The notes under the pieces: model-generated
Told to the model about the DNA's origin: nothing
Seen by the model: the letters and a program-made list of their open reading frames with translations, nothing else
Database searches by the model: none
Assembly: GCF_003970495.1 (NCBI RefSeq)
Contig: NZ_RXWW01000062.1
Location: 1 to 46,092 of the forward strand
Direction of reading: 5' to 3'
Source of the DNA: Staphylococcus pasteuri
Lineage (GTDB): Bacteria > Bacillota > Bacilli > Staphylococcales > Staphylococcaceae
Length of the DNA: 46,092 bases
Program-made: the position numbers and the translations under genes
Part shown: positions 1 to 8,692 of the stretch, one piece after another
Position numbering within the stretch: position 1 is the stretch's first letter
How the letters are laid out: each line of letters begins with the position of its first letter

Positions 1-1575
1 TTTGTAGAATAAGCGTTTTGATATAACCACTAGATTGTAATAAATGTCTATCGAAATAGCACTGGAAAAAGTCGTCATGCTATTAAACTATTAATGACTA
101 CTAATTTATCAATTAACACTATATCAGAAGAATCTGGGTTTAGTAGCCATACTAATTTTACAAATCAGTTTAAAAACTATTTGAATTTTAGCCCAAAACA
201 GTATCGCTCTTATATAGTCAAAATGGATACTTTGCCTCATTTAAATATAGAAGATAAGGATTATTCACCTTTTTTACCATTAATTAATCATTTTGATTTT
301 AATAATCAATTAGCTACAGAGATTACTGAAATCAATATAGATAACTTTGATCCTAAAGATTATTCCAAACCCTCAAAAGCATTTATTAGACTTGATAATT
401 TTAATGAATTATTTCATTTTACATTCAATGAATATTTTGATATTGATTTTTCATTTTTACCTGAACCAGTCATTCTTATTGAAAATGTTAGCGACGTAAC
501 TTCTAATCAAATTAACTATCATTTGTTACATAGATGCCTTGATAAATTATTTGAGAGACATATTGGTTTAGCAATAAAAATTAAATCTACAAATCAATTT
601 AATGTAGTTAATCAATTTATTTTGAAGTTTTTACAAGGACATAATGACTATAAATTAAATAAAAAAGTCGTAAAATTAATGCTTATTTTTGATTCATCTA
701 AAATGTCTACACAAGATATACATCTTTGTCATTTAAAAATTAAAAACAAAAATAAAGATATCCAATATGGTATGACTGTAGACGGTCTATTACGTCAAAA
801 TCAGACTGTAGAAAAAACATACGATACTTTAAAAAGACTTAATTTTGATTACTATTTAATTGATATTGAAAATATTGAAACGAAATTATCTTTGATTAAT
901 AAAAGAAGAACATATAATCATTCAACGACACATTTCGAAAATTATAAGCAATTCATTTTGGATTCAGGCATAGACTCCACTCATTTCGTGTATGATTATT
1001 TATCTTTGAAATGTTTCAAATATGCTAGCAATAGTTCTAATCCTTTACAATTAGCTGATTTAGTTTGTCATATCATTGCTTTACTACGCTATGGTGGTGG
1101 TATCAGTTACCAACTCATTGCAGACGAAACGAAGTACTTGTCATTATTTAATGAATTCGGTAATGCATTACCTCTGATTCACATTTATAAAATGACTCAC
1201 CCTTTTGTAAATGAAGAATTACAAATTTGTAATAATTACATTATGAGTCGTAAAGATGGCAATTATCACTTCATATTATTTAACAAAATAAACGATCGCT
1301 ATTTATCTGATAGTCAACAGAAATTTATTTTCAAAAACACATTGAAATCACATTCATTAACAATAGTTCAAACTTTGAATAGTGAGCATGGGACAATAGA
1401 TAATTTATTACCGCAAACTAAAGAACAACTGTTTCTTGATAAAGATATTATTAATCAATTGGATCAATGCAATCATCCAAAAACAGAACTATTTATTCAA
1501 GAAAATGATAATCAAGATGTTAATGTTGTTCTCAAACATGATGAAGTAAAATATGTATGTTTCAAACCTATTTAG
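1..1575 (+). pseudogene. rsp: AraC-family regulator, Rsp-like, 5'-truncated and disrupted
   Basis: The open frame from 94 begins inside the second half of an AraC helix-turn-helix: SINTISEESGFSS, then NFTNQFKNYLNFSPKQYRS. About 430 residues follow that resemble the glycosidase-like C-terminal domain of staphylococcal Rsp, a ~700-residue repressor of surface and virulence genes. The same frame reads back to 34 (YRNSTGKS, then RHAIKLL), but has stops at 10-12, 19-21 and 31-33; the other two frames are also stopped there. Between TGKS and RHAIKLL the usual ~10 residues of the AraC domain are missing. The first HTH helix pair and the N-terminal domain are therefore cut off or frame-shifted, and the gene is probably dead. 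The part upstream of the window is not visible. Family placement is likely; loss of function is inferred. Confidence 0.7.
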
Positions 1576-1655
1576 CCATCGATTGTAGAATGATGTTGTC
1601 ATAAGTTTAACAATCTCTGATTAAGGATATATTTAGTATTAAGGAGATGATAGGA

Positions 1656-2078
1656 TTGGATAATCAAAAAGCAACTGAAGCAATTGAAAATGTATTAGAC
1701 CATTCAAAAGTGGGTGTATTATCAACCGCTTATAATAATAAACCTAATAGTAGATATATGGTATTCTATAATGATGAATTGACACTATATACTAAGACAA
1801 ATATTAATTCTATAAAGGTTGAAGAAATTGAAGACAATCCTTATGCTTATATTTTATTAGGCTATAACGAAACGACTAACAATAGTTTTGTTGAAATCGA
1901 TGCAACTATTGAAGTTGTTAAAGATGAAAAAACAATTGACTGGTTATGGGAAACTCAAGATAAATCATTTTTCGATTCTAGTAAAGACCCTGAATTATGT
2001 GTATTAAAAGTAAATCCTAAATCAATTAAATTGATGAACGACAAAGATTTAGACACACCCTTCACAATTGAGTTATAA
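1656..2078 (+). CDS. Pyridoxamine 5'-phosphate oxidase-like (flavin split-barrel) protein
   Basis: A 140-residue protein of the PNPOx-like / general stress protein 26 family. These are small FMN- or haem-binding split barrels, mostly cytoplasmic and of unclear substrate. The VGVLSTAYNNKPNSRYMVFY stretch is the usual first strand pair, and the C-terminal VLKVNPKSIKLMND is also typical. An ATG at 1647 directly abuts the AAGGAG at 1641-1646 and cannot be used efficiently. The in-frame TTG at 1656, nine bases after the Shine-Dalgarno, is the better start (LDNQKATEAIENVL). A stem-loop follows the gene at 2089-2118. The fold is fairly sure; the function is not known. Confidence 0.8.
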   Translation: MDNQKATEAIENVLDHSKVGVLSTAYNNKPNSRYMVFYNDELTLYTKTNINSIKVEEIEDNPYAYILLGYNETTNNSFVEIDATIEVVKDEKTIDWLWETQDKSFFDSSKDPELCVLKVNPKSIKLMNDKDLDTPFTIEL

Positions 2079-2088
2079 ATGAATGATT

Positions 2089-2118
2089 AATCTCAACTTA
2101 AATAAGTTGGGATTTTTT
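2089..2118 (+). terminator. Rho-independent terminator after the split-barrel gene
   Basis: ATCTCAACTTA pairs with TAAGTTGGGAT (one G-T wobble) and is followed by a T tract at 2112-2117. Confidence 0.75.
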
Positions 2119-2260
2119 GATGTGATACAAATTCGTATATTTGATGAAAATTTCAAATTATAATATCCACTTATATTTTAAATTTAATTGCAAATCACTC
2201 TATTTTTCTGTATAAATAAAATAGTAGATAGATAAACAATATCAAAGGAGATTTTGCTAA

Positions 2261-2605
2261 ATGAAAGGTAAAAAAGGACTCGCTTATAGCCTTATTGCAA
2301 TCATGGTCATTATATGTATTATTCTAGTTATTGCTATGATGGCAGGCGGTAAAAAAGAAACATATTATGGCGTAATGAAGAATGGTACAACAATTGATAA
2401 AATGATTAGTGAAAAAGACGAAAAAATCGAAAAGAACGTTAAACTTCCATCAGATGCTGATGTATCTGTTAAAAAAGAGGATTTCGTAAGAATTACTAAA
2501 AATGAAAAATCTGGCAAAATTGCTAGTGTTAAAAAAGTAGATCATGATGATGTACCACATGGATTAATGACTCAAATCCATGATATGGGCGATATGCATA
2601 TGTAA
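2261..2605 (+). CDS. Small membrane-anchored protein (DUF4889-like)
   Basis: A 114-residue protein with one N-terminal hydrophobic segment (residues ~9-28, AYSLIAIMVIICIILVIAMM), no lipobox, then a charged lysine-rich domain beginning KETYYGVMKNGTTIDKM. This looks like an anchored extracytoplasmic domain. It resembles the staphylococcal DUF4889 family that lies between rsp and gltT in related genomes; the assignment is from memory of sequence and order. A good AAAGGAG precedes the ATG, and a strong terminator follows at 2609-2645, so it is probably transcribed alone. The role is unknown. The C-terminus is Met/His-rich (MTQIHDMGDMHM), which might bind metal, but that is only a guess. Confidence 0.75.
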   Translation: MKGKKGLAYSLIAIMVIICIILVIAMMAGGKKETYYGVMKNGTTIDKMISEKDEKIEKNVKLPSDADVSVKKEDFVRITKNEKSGKIASVKKVDHDDVPHGLMTQIHDMGDMHM

Positions 2606-2608
2606 TTT

Positions 2609-2645
2609 TAAAAGAAGCAAGTCGATAATGACTTGCTTCTTTTTT
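2609..2645 (+). terminator. Strong terminator after the DUF4889-like gene
   Basis: A stem of AAGAAGCAAGTC with GACTTGCTTCTT (loop GATAAT, 2624-2629) followed by six T. Confidence 0.9.
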
Positions 2646-2680
2646 ATGTTATACGAACGAATATGTTAAGTTATAATCTA

Positions 2681-2877
2681 TCAACCACTGCCTCTAACCA
2701 TTAAAATGGAAGTACTTTTAAGGGTCACAGTAGCTTTCGCTACTGCGTAAGAAGTACTAACCATTAAAATGGAAGTACTTCTTTATAATCGCTAAAGCGA
2801 TTTTCTTCTTGGTTCGCCTTAGCTTTGCTAATGCATAAGAGCCCCTAATCGCTAAAGCGATAAGGGGCTCTAAAATG
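2681..2877. repeat. Dispersed hairpin-rich intergenic repeat, copy 1
   Basis: This fills the space between the DUF4889-like gene and gltT. It holds two tandem copies of AACCATTAAAATGGAAGTAC (2696-2715 and 2758-2777), a small hairpin CAGTAGC/GCTACTG, ATCGCTAAAGCGAT twice, and a terminal hairpin GAGCCCC...GGGGCTC (2840-2871). The same blocks recur at 8390-8692, after nreC. No coding capacity is seen. The last hairpin lies 3' of gltT (minus strand) but has no T tract on that strand, so it is not a classical terminator. Confidence 0.85.
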
Positions 2878-2891
2878 TCAGATTTATTATT

Positions 2892-4169
2892 TTATAATGT
2901 TTTTAAGTACTCTTGACCTTGTTTTTTATCATAAACGTTTTCCCATTTAGCAATGACAACTGTAGATAAAGCGTTACCCATAACGTTAACTACTGTACGT
3001 ACCATGTCTAATAAACGGTCAACCCCTATAATTAAAGCAAGTCCTTGAGCTGGTAATCCCATTGCACCTAATGTTGTTAATAACACAACGATTGAAGTAC
3101 CTGGAACTGCTGCCATACCTTTTGATGTAAGCATTAACGTTAACATTAAAACTAATTGTTCAGTTAATGTTAAATGCATGCCATACATTTGTGCTACGAA
3201 TAATGCAGCGATAGATTGATATAAAGCTGATCCATCTAAGTTAAATGTATAACCAATTGGTATAACAAACGATGTAATATCTTTCGGCGAACCGAATCTT
3301 TCCATCTTTTTCATCATTACTGGTAATACTGCTTCTGAACTTGAAGTTGAGAAAGCCAAAAGTATTTCGCTTTTTAGTATTTTCATAATAGAGAAAATAC
3401 TAATGCCACACATTCTAGCTACAATTCCTAATACTACAACTATAAAGAATACCATTGCGAAAATTACAACTAATACTAGTTTTAGTAAAGGAAGTAACGC
3501 TGATGCTCCGAATGTAATGATTGTTGTACAAATAAATGCAAAGACACCAAGTGGTGCTAATTTTAATATTTTATTAATCATCCAGAAAACTGCTTCTAAA
3601 GTTCCACTTAAGAAAGATTTTACTGGTTCTGCTTTTTCGCCAACGGCAGCTAAACCTAAACCGAAAAATACAGCAAAAAAGATAATAGGTAATAATTCAC
3701 CTTTGTTTAAAGCTTCAAAAAAGTTTGTTGGTACAATGTTTACTATAGTATCAATAAAATGATTACCATATGTAGTTTGTTCTGCAGCATGTGCAGATGT
3801 TTGATATTTAGAAATATCGCCCTTTGGTAATTTTGATGGATCTAATCCAGAACCTGGTTTAAATAGGTTTCCGAAAATTAATCCAAGACCAATAGCGATT
3901 GTTGTTATAATTTCAAAGTATAATATTGTTTTCCATCCGTAGCGACCTACAGTTTTCGATTCCCCAACGTTCGAAATAGATAGTGCTAAAGAACAGAATA
4001 CAACTGGAATAACAATCATTTTAATTAAGTTTAAAAAGATGTCTCCAAATGGCTTTATGTAGTTAGCCGCTTCTTCATTTCCATATAATATAAGTCCAAC
4101 GACAACACCTAGAACCAATGCAATTAATACTTGCACAGGTAGACTGATTTTTCTCTTAAACAGAGCCAT
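2892..4169 (-). CDS. gltT: Glutamate/dicarboxylate:cation symporter (DAACS family)
   Basis: A 425-residue membrane protein importing glutamate/aspartate or C4-dicarboxylates with protons or sodium. The family signatures are present: the serine-rich re-entrant loop STSSSEAVLPVMMKKMERFG (~residues 275-295), the following PIGYTFNLDGSALYQ, and a C-terminal GVDRLLDMVRTVVNVMGNA. Several hydrophobic segments span the length, starting at LPVQVLIALVLGVVVGLIL. Length is normal for the family. AAGGGGAG precedes the ATG. It is probably monocistronic. Glutamate and aspartate transport cannot be told apart from sequence; the gltT symbol follows the staphylococcal gene at this place. Confidence 0.88.
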   Translation of the reverse strand: MALFKRKISLPVQVLIALVLGVVVGLILYGNEEAANYIKPFGDIFLNLIKMIVIPVVFCSLALSISNVGESKTVGRYGWKTILYFEIITTIAIGLGLIFGNLFKPGSGLDPSKLPKGDISKYQTSAHAAEQTTYGNHFIDTIVNIVPTNFFEALNKGELLPIIFFAVFFGLGLAAVGEKAEPVKSFLSGTLEAVFWMINKILKLAPLGVFAFICTTIITFGASALLPLLKLVLVVIFAMVFFIVVVLGIVARMCGISIFSIMKILKSEILLAFSTSSSEAVLPVMMKKMERFGSPKDITSFVIPIGYTFNLDGSALYQSIAALFVAQMYGMHLTLTEQLVLMLTLMLTSKGMAAVPGTSIVVLLTTLGAMGLPAQGLALIIGVDRLLDMVRTVVNVMGNALSTVVIAKWENVYDKKQGQEYLKTL

Positions 4170-4370
4170 ATTGCAAACTCCCCTTCATCTGACATCACTT
4201 AATTATATCAGATAAGTTAAAAATAGCTATAATTATTTATATAACAAATATAAATAATTGTATTGAAATGTTTTAACTTTTATGAATCAAGAGTAGTTTA
4301 CTATGTTTATTTTTTATTTATTTTTAAAGGTTCTTCATTTCTATTCTTTAATTTTAACTGATACCCAAAA

Positions 4371-4406
4371 TAAAAAAGTTACCAAATGTTTTTCAACTTG
4401 GTAACT
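4371..4406 (-). terminator. Terminator after the DUF3139-like gene
   Basis: Read on the minus strand, GTTACCAA and TTGGTAAC form a stem (4398-4405 with 4378-4385), followed by TTTTTTATTTT. Confidence 0.85.
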
Positions 4407-4419
4407 CATCTTATTGCAA

Positions 4420-4785
4420 TTATTTTGAAGGTTTATAGTTTTTATTAAAGTAATTATGCTTAGCACTTTTTATACTTTTCTTAGTTTCAGTATCAAAACC
4501 TTCGGCAAAAACACCTTTTCTAGTACTAATAGGTTGAATGACATAAGTTATTTTAGGTTCATCTTTAAAAATAACTTCCTTATAATAAACACCCTTTTTA
4601 GCGCTATAAAGAGTTTCTTGTTTTTTAACTTTATCTTTTAAATGGTGTTCTTTTAAATAACTATCAACCATTTCAATATTTTTGTGACCTTGATATGATT
4701 TAAGCGCGAAGAAAAACGCAAACGCAATCACTAATGAAATAATTAATATAATAATAATTCTGATTAATTTCTGCTTCTTACTCAT
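4420..4785 (-). CDS. Small membrane-anchored protein, DUF3139-like
   Basis: A 121-residue protein with a basic N-terminus (MSKKQKLIR), one transmembrane helix (residues ~9-28, IIIILIISLVIAFAFFFAL) and an extracytoplasmic domain. That domain contains VDSYLKEHHLKDKVKKQE and a repeated YY.EVIFKDEP..YVIQP pattern, as in the DUF3139 family of Gram-positive bacteria. A Shine-Dalgarno AAAGGAG precedes the ATG, and a terminator follows the stop. Such proteins often occur in multiple copies; their function is unknown. It is transcribed alone, between gltT and the nitroreductase gene. Confidence 0.75.
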   Translation of the reverse strand: MSKKQKLIRIIIILIISLVIAFAFFFALKSYQGHKNIEMVDSYLKEHHLKDKVKKQETLYSAKKGVYYKEVIFKDEPKITYVIQPISTRKGVFAEGFDTETKKSIKSAKHNYFNKNYKPSK

Positions 4786-4914
4786 TTTATAGACTCCTTT
4801 TGCCTTATCTTAATTAGTATGAACGAAATTTATGCATTTTTAAAGTCTTATAAAAATTTTGTAACAAAATATTCTTAACTCATTGATATAATGCAAAGAT
4901 GATTCATATGTTAA

Positions 4915-5544
4915 TTAAAGATACTGTCTTACATCGTCGAGTGGTAAACGTACTGATTCATGGGCTTCTTGTGTACCTTTACCTATAGCAATTGCTACAA
5001 CTGGTACAAATCGATCGCTATCTATCCCTAACACATTCGCAATATTAGCTTTATCAAATCCGCCTATAGCATTAGTATCGTAGCCATGCGATTTAGCCAC
5101 AAGCATTAATTGCATTGCCATTAAACTACTATCAATATTAACGATATCTTTCATACCTTCTCTAGATAATCCTTTATAATGAGGCAATACCCAACTTAAC
5201 ATCTTATCTTTAATTTCTTCTGTCATATGATTCTTGCTTACTGCGTCACCGTATATCTGTTCAGCTTTTTCATAATTTTTCAAGTCTCCAAATATGATTA
5301 TCATAGCTGAAGAAGTATTGACTTGTCTCGAATTCTTACCGAAAGATGGTAATATTTTCTCCTTACCTTCATCAGAATCTACAACTATTAATCTCCATGG
5401 TTGCATATTCACTGAAGATGGTGCTTTTGTTGCTTTTTGAATGATATCATCCATTTCTTCATGGCTGATTTTATGTTCTGTATCAAATACTTTTACTGAT
5501 CTTCTTCCTTTTAATACATCGTCAAATTGAGTGATTTTCTCCAT
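4915..5544 (-). CDS. Nitroreductase-family NAD(P)H:FMN oxidoreductase
   Basis: A 209-residue cytoplasmic flavoprotein. It shows the family's FMN-binding N-terminus GRRSVKVFD (residues ~13-21), APSSVNMQPWRLIVV (~41-55), and the late FMN-contacting NAIGGFDKANIANVLG (~158-173). Members reduce nitroaromatics, quinones or flavins using NAD(P)H and FMN; the physiological substrate is not apparent. It is transcribed away from sarZ, sharing a ~165 bp intergenic region. A GGAG-type site (AAGGAGTATAT) precedes the ATG. SarZ is redox-sensing, so local control is possible, but no operator was identified. Confidence 0.88.
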   Translation of the reverse strand: MEKITQFDDVLKGRRSVKVFDTEHKISHEEMDDIIQKATKAPSSVNMQPWRLIVVDSDEGKEKILPSFGKNSRQVNTSSAMIIIFGDLKNYEKAEQIYGDAVSKNHMTEEIKDKMLSWVLPHYKGLSREGMKDIVNIDSSLMAMQLMLVAKSHGYDTNAIGGFDKANIANVLGIDSDRFVPVVAIAIGKGTQEAHESVRLPLDDVRQYL

Positions 5545-5710
5545 TATATATACTCCTTATTTTTTATAAGTCATTGGATTTTTCAAATCAATAATCTTTA
5601 ATTATGATTTTCTAATATTTAAATGAAAAGCAATTTAACTTTACTATCAAAATAGGCACTTGACAAGTCACACACTTCATAATATGGTTACCTTAACAAG
5701 GAGTGATTTA

Positions 5711-6157
5711 ATGTATGTCGAAAATAGTTATTTAAGCAAACAATTGTGCTTTTTATTCTATGTTTCATCAAAAGAAATTATCAAAAAGTATTCCAATTAT
5801 TTAAAGGAATATGAACTCACGTACACTGGTTATATAGTGCTAATGGCGATTGAAGAAGATGAGAAACTTAACATCAAAACTTTAGGTGATAGAGTTTTCT
5901 TAGATTCAGGCACTTTAACACCATTACTAAAAAAATTAGAAAAGAAAAATTACGTTGTTCGAACTCGTGAAGAAAAAGATGAACGAAATCTTCAAATTTC
6001 ACTAACAGAACAAGGTAAAAGTATTAAAAAACCTTTATCAGAAGTTTCGCAAAAGGTATTTGGCGAATTTGATATAGATGTAAATGAAGCTAAGGAATTA
6101 GTTAACCACCTTCAACTTTTTGTTTCTAAAAACTTCGATAAATCCTCAGAAAAATAA
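5711..6157 (+). CDS. sarZ: MarR/SarA-family redox-sensing regulator SarZ
   Basis: A 148-residue winged-helix protein nearly identical in layout to SarZ of S. aureus: [22 protein letters not shown], then the HTH region [22 protein letters not shown] and the wing [18 protein letters not shown]. The single reactive cysteine (Cys13, in SKQLC), which is oxidised or thiolated in the known protein, is present. The reading frame extends upstream to 5660, but AAGGAG at 5698-5703 sits seven bases before the ATG at 5711. That ATG also gives the known SarZ N-terminus, so it is the start. In S. aureus SarZ links thiol oxidation to metabolic and virulence genes. It is transcribed alone. Confidence 0.93.
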   Translation: MYVENSYLSKQLCFLFYVSSKEIIKKYSNYLKEYELTYTGYIVLMAIEEDEKLNIKTLGDRVFLDSGTLTPLLKKLEKKNYVVRTREEKDERNLQISLTEQGKSIKKPLSEVSQKVFGEFDIDVNEAKELVNHLQLFVSKNFDKSSEK

Positions 6158-6164
6158 TCTTATA

Positions 6165-6258
6165 TAGAGAAAAAAGGCAAAAGTAAACTTGCCCACTTTC
6201 ATCCCTTTCTTATGCGTTGATAAAATCAAGTTTTGTAAACTTTTGTCTATATTCTCTA
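6165..6258 (+). other. Long imperfect stem-loop downstream of sarZ
   Basis: The segment starting AGAGAAAAAAGGCAAAAGT pairs with ACTTTTGTCTATATTCTCT at the other end with a few mismatches, and the inner AAACTTG pairs with CAAGTTT. No T tract follows. It could stabilise the sarZ 3' end or be a weak terminator. Confidence 0.5.
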
Positions 6259-6373
6259 GTACGAATTATCACTCTATTAATAATCCATTTTACTTTACCT
6301 CATAACAAACACTTCATATAATGAATTTACAATAAAATATAGTTAATTTATAACTGTAAAAGGAGCTAATAAT

Positions 6374-6790
6374 ATGCCAAATAATGACTTCTTTAATAAT
6401 TCATTTTTGAAAAATGATCCAACTGATTTATTTAGAGATTTAGGTAAACAAGTATTCAATCAATTTTCATCTCAAGCTTTCCCTGTTAATTTATATAATG
6501 AAAATGATCATTACTTAATTGAAGCTGAACTTTCAGGTGTGAAAAAAGAAGATATTTCATTAACTTTTGAGCAACATACGTTAACTATTAAAGCTAATAA
6601 ATATATTGAATCACATAATGGACAAACGCAATTAAATGAACGTTCTAGTGGTGAATTGGTGCGCAGATTTGAATTCGAGGATATAGACAAGTCTCTTATC
6701 AAAGCAACATTTGAAAATGGCATTTTAAGCGTACGCTTGCCTAAACAACAGCAAGAAGCTGAAGATGCAACAACAATTTCAATTTCATAA
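6374..6790 (+). CDS. Small heat shock protein (Hsp20/alpha-crystallin family)
   Basis: A 138-residue cytoplasmic holdase. The alpha-crystallin domain begins at VNLYNENDHYLIEAELSGV (~residues 36-54) and runs through the signature FENGILSVRLPK (~113-124). Hydrophilic ends (MPNNDFFNNSF; EAEDATTISIS) are typical of oligomeric Hsp20 proteins. AAAGGAG precedes the ATG. Its 3' terminator is shared with the convergent narT gene. I see no CtsR or HrcA operator upstream, so its regulation cannot be read here. Confidence 0.92.
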   Translation: MPNNDFFNNSFLKNDPTDLFRDLGKQVFNQFSSQAFPVNLYNENDHYLIEAELSGVKKEDISLTFEQHTLTIKANKYIESHNGQTQLNERSSGELVRRFEFEDIDKSLIKATFENGILSVRLPKQQQEAEDATTISIS

Positions 6791-6797
6791 TATAAAA

Positions 6798-6843
6798 TAT
6801 TAGACCTTGTTATGGATTTACCATAGCAAGGTCTGTTTTTTTT
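6798..6843. terminator. Terminator between hsp20 and narT
   Basis: AGACCTTGTTATGG pairs with CCATAGCAAGGTCT (one wobble), and a run of eight T follows on the plus strand. It lies between two converging genes and terminates hsp20. Confidence 0.9.
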
Positions 6844-8005
6844 AATTAATTGTTTTCGCGTCTTTTTTATTAACTAAAAACATTGTAATTACAGCAATAA
6901 TAGCAAATATTGCTAATAATATAAATGCGAGATGGCTTGTACCAGTGATACTAGATACATAAGTGATTACTATTGGTGGGAAGAATCCTCCTAAGCCACC
7001 CATCATTGATACGATACCATTTGCTGTCCCAGCTTCTTTTGAAAAGTATGATGGTACAAGTTTAAATATTAATCCGTTACCAATACCTGCACATATACTA
7101 ATTAATAAGCAACCTATTGTAAATAATACAATGTGAGAAGAAATGCCCAGGATTACTGCGCCTATAATCATAGCAATGAAATCTATAATTAATACTTTAA
7201 CAGCATTTAATTTATCACCAAGCATGCCTCCGATTGGTCTAAGGAATGTTGCTAAGGCGATAAAAATACCTGACCGAATTCCTGCATCTACTTTATCAAT
7301 ACCAAAATGATTAACTAAAAAGTTAGGTAAGAATAGACCAAATGCTACAAATGAGCCAAATGTTATAAAATACCATAAGCTTGTATAATATAATTTAGGA
7401 TTTTTAGCTAATATTTTAGTTTGTGCCACTAAAGGTACTTTAACTTTTGTTTCTTTATTATCACCAAAAATAAACATTAATATAGCAAATAAAGCAATAA
7501 ATATTAAATACATTCTTACTGTTGTTTGCCAACCGATAATCCCGGCAATAGGTGGTGCTAAAAATGATGAAACTGCTGTCCCAATGTTCCCCATGCCGTA
7601 TATACCATTTGCTAAACCTACTTTTTCTTTAGGGAAGTATTTAGGAATGGAAGTGACACCTACTGAAAATATAGCGCCCCCTACTCCTAAAAAGAACCCT
7701 GAAAGCATTAGCATTCCCGGAGATTTAGCTTGAGCTAAAAAGAATATAGGGAATAATAGTATTATGAAAGTACAGAAGAAAACCCATTTAGCTCCAATGA
7801 TATTTGTGAGATATCCAAACGGAACACGTAAAATGGATCCTAAAATTACAGGTATTGCTAAAATAATCGATAGTTGTGATGCTGGAATTTTAATATCTTG
7901 TGATATGTAAGGCATCAAAGGAGATATGATACTCCAAGCCATAAATCCAACTACTAAACTTAACGTTTGTAAACCTAGTTGAAAACCACCTTTTCTTTTG
8001 TCCAT
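6842..8005 (-). CDS. narT: Nitrate/nitrite transporter, major facilitator family
   Basis: A 387-residue MFS protein with about 12 hydrophobic segments, matching staphylococcal NarT (NarK family). It imports nitrate and may exchange nitrite for respiratory or dissimilatory nitrate reduction. Visible signatures are [15 protein letters not shown] (MFS motif A region) and two NNP-type glycine-rich stretches: [17 protein letters not shown] and [12 protein letters not shown]. It faces away from the nar operon's 3' end. The upstream region contains a Rex-like box and CCCCTA/CCCTTA motifs like those before narG and sirB, suggesting shared anaerobic control. Confidence 0.9.
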   Translation of the reverse strand: MDKRKGGFQLGLQTLSLVVGFMAWSIISPLMPYISQDIKIPASQLSIILAIPVILGSILRVPFGYLTNIIGAKWVFFCTFIILLFPIFFLAQAKSPGMLMLSGFFLGVGGAIFSVGVTSIPKYFPKEKVGLANGIYGMGNIGTAVSSFLAPPIAGIIGWQTTVRMYLIFIALFAILMFIFGDNKETKVKVPLVAQTKILAKNPKLYYTSLWYFITFGSFVAFGLFLPNFLVNHFGIDKVDAGIRSGIFIALATFLRPIGGMLGDKLNAVKVLIIDFIAMIIGAVILGISSHIVLFTIGCLLISICAGIGNGLIFKLVPSYFSKEAGTANGIVSMMGGLGGFFPPIVITYVSSITGTSHLAFILLAIFAIIAVITMFLVNKKDAKTIN

Positions 8006-8119
8006 GTCTTCACCTTCATAAATTATAATTATTTAGTACTTTAATGAATAAATCATTTAATAATTGTGAGTGTTACTACTTCTATGCAAAGTACTAACTA
8101 TAACTATATTTTATGATGT

Positions 8120-8137
8120 TTGTGAAAAATTGAACAT
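8120..8137 (-). promoter_or_regulatory. Rex-like operator upstream of narT (weaker)
   Basis: TTGTGAAAAATTGAACAT matches the Rex consensus (TTGTGAA, four A/T, TTCACAA) perfectly in the left arm and at four of seven positions in the right. It lies ~115 bases upstream of the narT start. Confidence 0.45.
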
Positions 8138-8146
8138 TAGTGTAAT

Positions 8147-8173
8147 CCCTTATTTGTTTACCTTTTTCCCCTA
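8147..8173 (-). promoter_or_regulatory. NreC-like G-rich motifs upstream of narT
   Basis: On the minus strand TAGGGG (8168-8173) and TAAGGG (8147-8152) stand in the same orientation upstream of the Rex-like box. NreC is known to act at GC-rich sites before nar and nir genes. The assignment rests on recurrence at three promoters in this window. Confidence 0.45.
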
Positions 8174-8263
8174 TAAAAATAAATGAGTTCGTTAAATTTT
8201 AAAGCATTTATTAATAGAACATATGAGGCATGTTCATGCGTTGGAAATACTAGTGGTTATAGT

Positions 8264-8583
8264 GGAGCACATGAGGTGAACTCATGTGTAAGAAATACTA
8301 ATTTCTAAAGAAAAAGTATTTCTTTATCGTCTTTTCTCCCCGGCAAAGTTGACTAGGTTAATCATGAGTTTTATGAAATGAGTAACCAGTCAACCACTGT
8401 CTCTAACCATTAAAATGGAAGTACCTTTAAGGATCACAGTAGCCTTCGCTACTGCTTAAAGGATATATAGTTACTCTCCTGAATTAATTAGTCACTTTTA
8501 ATCTATGGTGTTTATTAATGGAACACATGAGATGAACTCATGTGTAAGAAATACTAATTTCTAAAGAAAAAGTATTTCTTTAA
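8264..8583. repeat. Duplicated hairpin pair in the narT-nreC intergenic region
   Basis: A ~58-base block occurs twice (about 8265-8322 and 8522-8582) with few differences. Each copy holds two adjacent stem-loops: ACACATGAG/CTCATGTGT and AAGAAATACT/AGTATTTCTT. A more diverged partial copy precedes the first at about 8208-8262. The 8006-8683 intergenic region otherwise contains only the narT promoter motifs and repeat copy 2. Confidence 0.8.
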
Positions 8584-8692
8584 ATGCATAAGAGCCCCTA
8601 ATCGCTAAAGCGATTTTCTTCTTCGGTTCGCCTTAGCTTCGCTAATGCATAAGAGCCCCTAATCGCTAAAGCGATAAGGGGCTCTAAAATTC
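8390..8692. repeat. Dispersed hairpin-rich intergenic repeat, copy 2 (split)
   Basis: The first part (8390-8460) repeats the 2681-2754 sequence: TCAACCACTG, AACCATTAAAATGGAAGTAC and CAGTAGC..GCTACTG. The second part (8584-8692) repeats 2785-2877 with two copies of GAGCCCCTAATCGCTAAAGC, the last completed to the full GAGCCCC/GGGGCTC hairpin. Between the halves sits a copy of the ACACATGAG hairpin pair, as if one repeat had inserted into, or been shuffled with, another. Confidence 0.8.

Noticed and set aside
2840..2871. GAGCCCC...GGGGCTC hairpin as a classical terminator of gltT
   Set aside because: On the minus strand no T tract follows the stem; kept only as part of the dispersed repeat.
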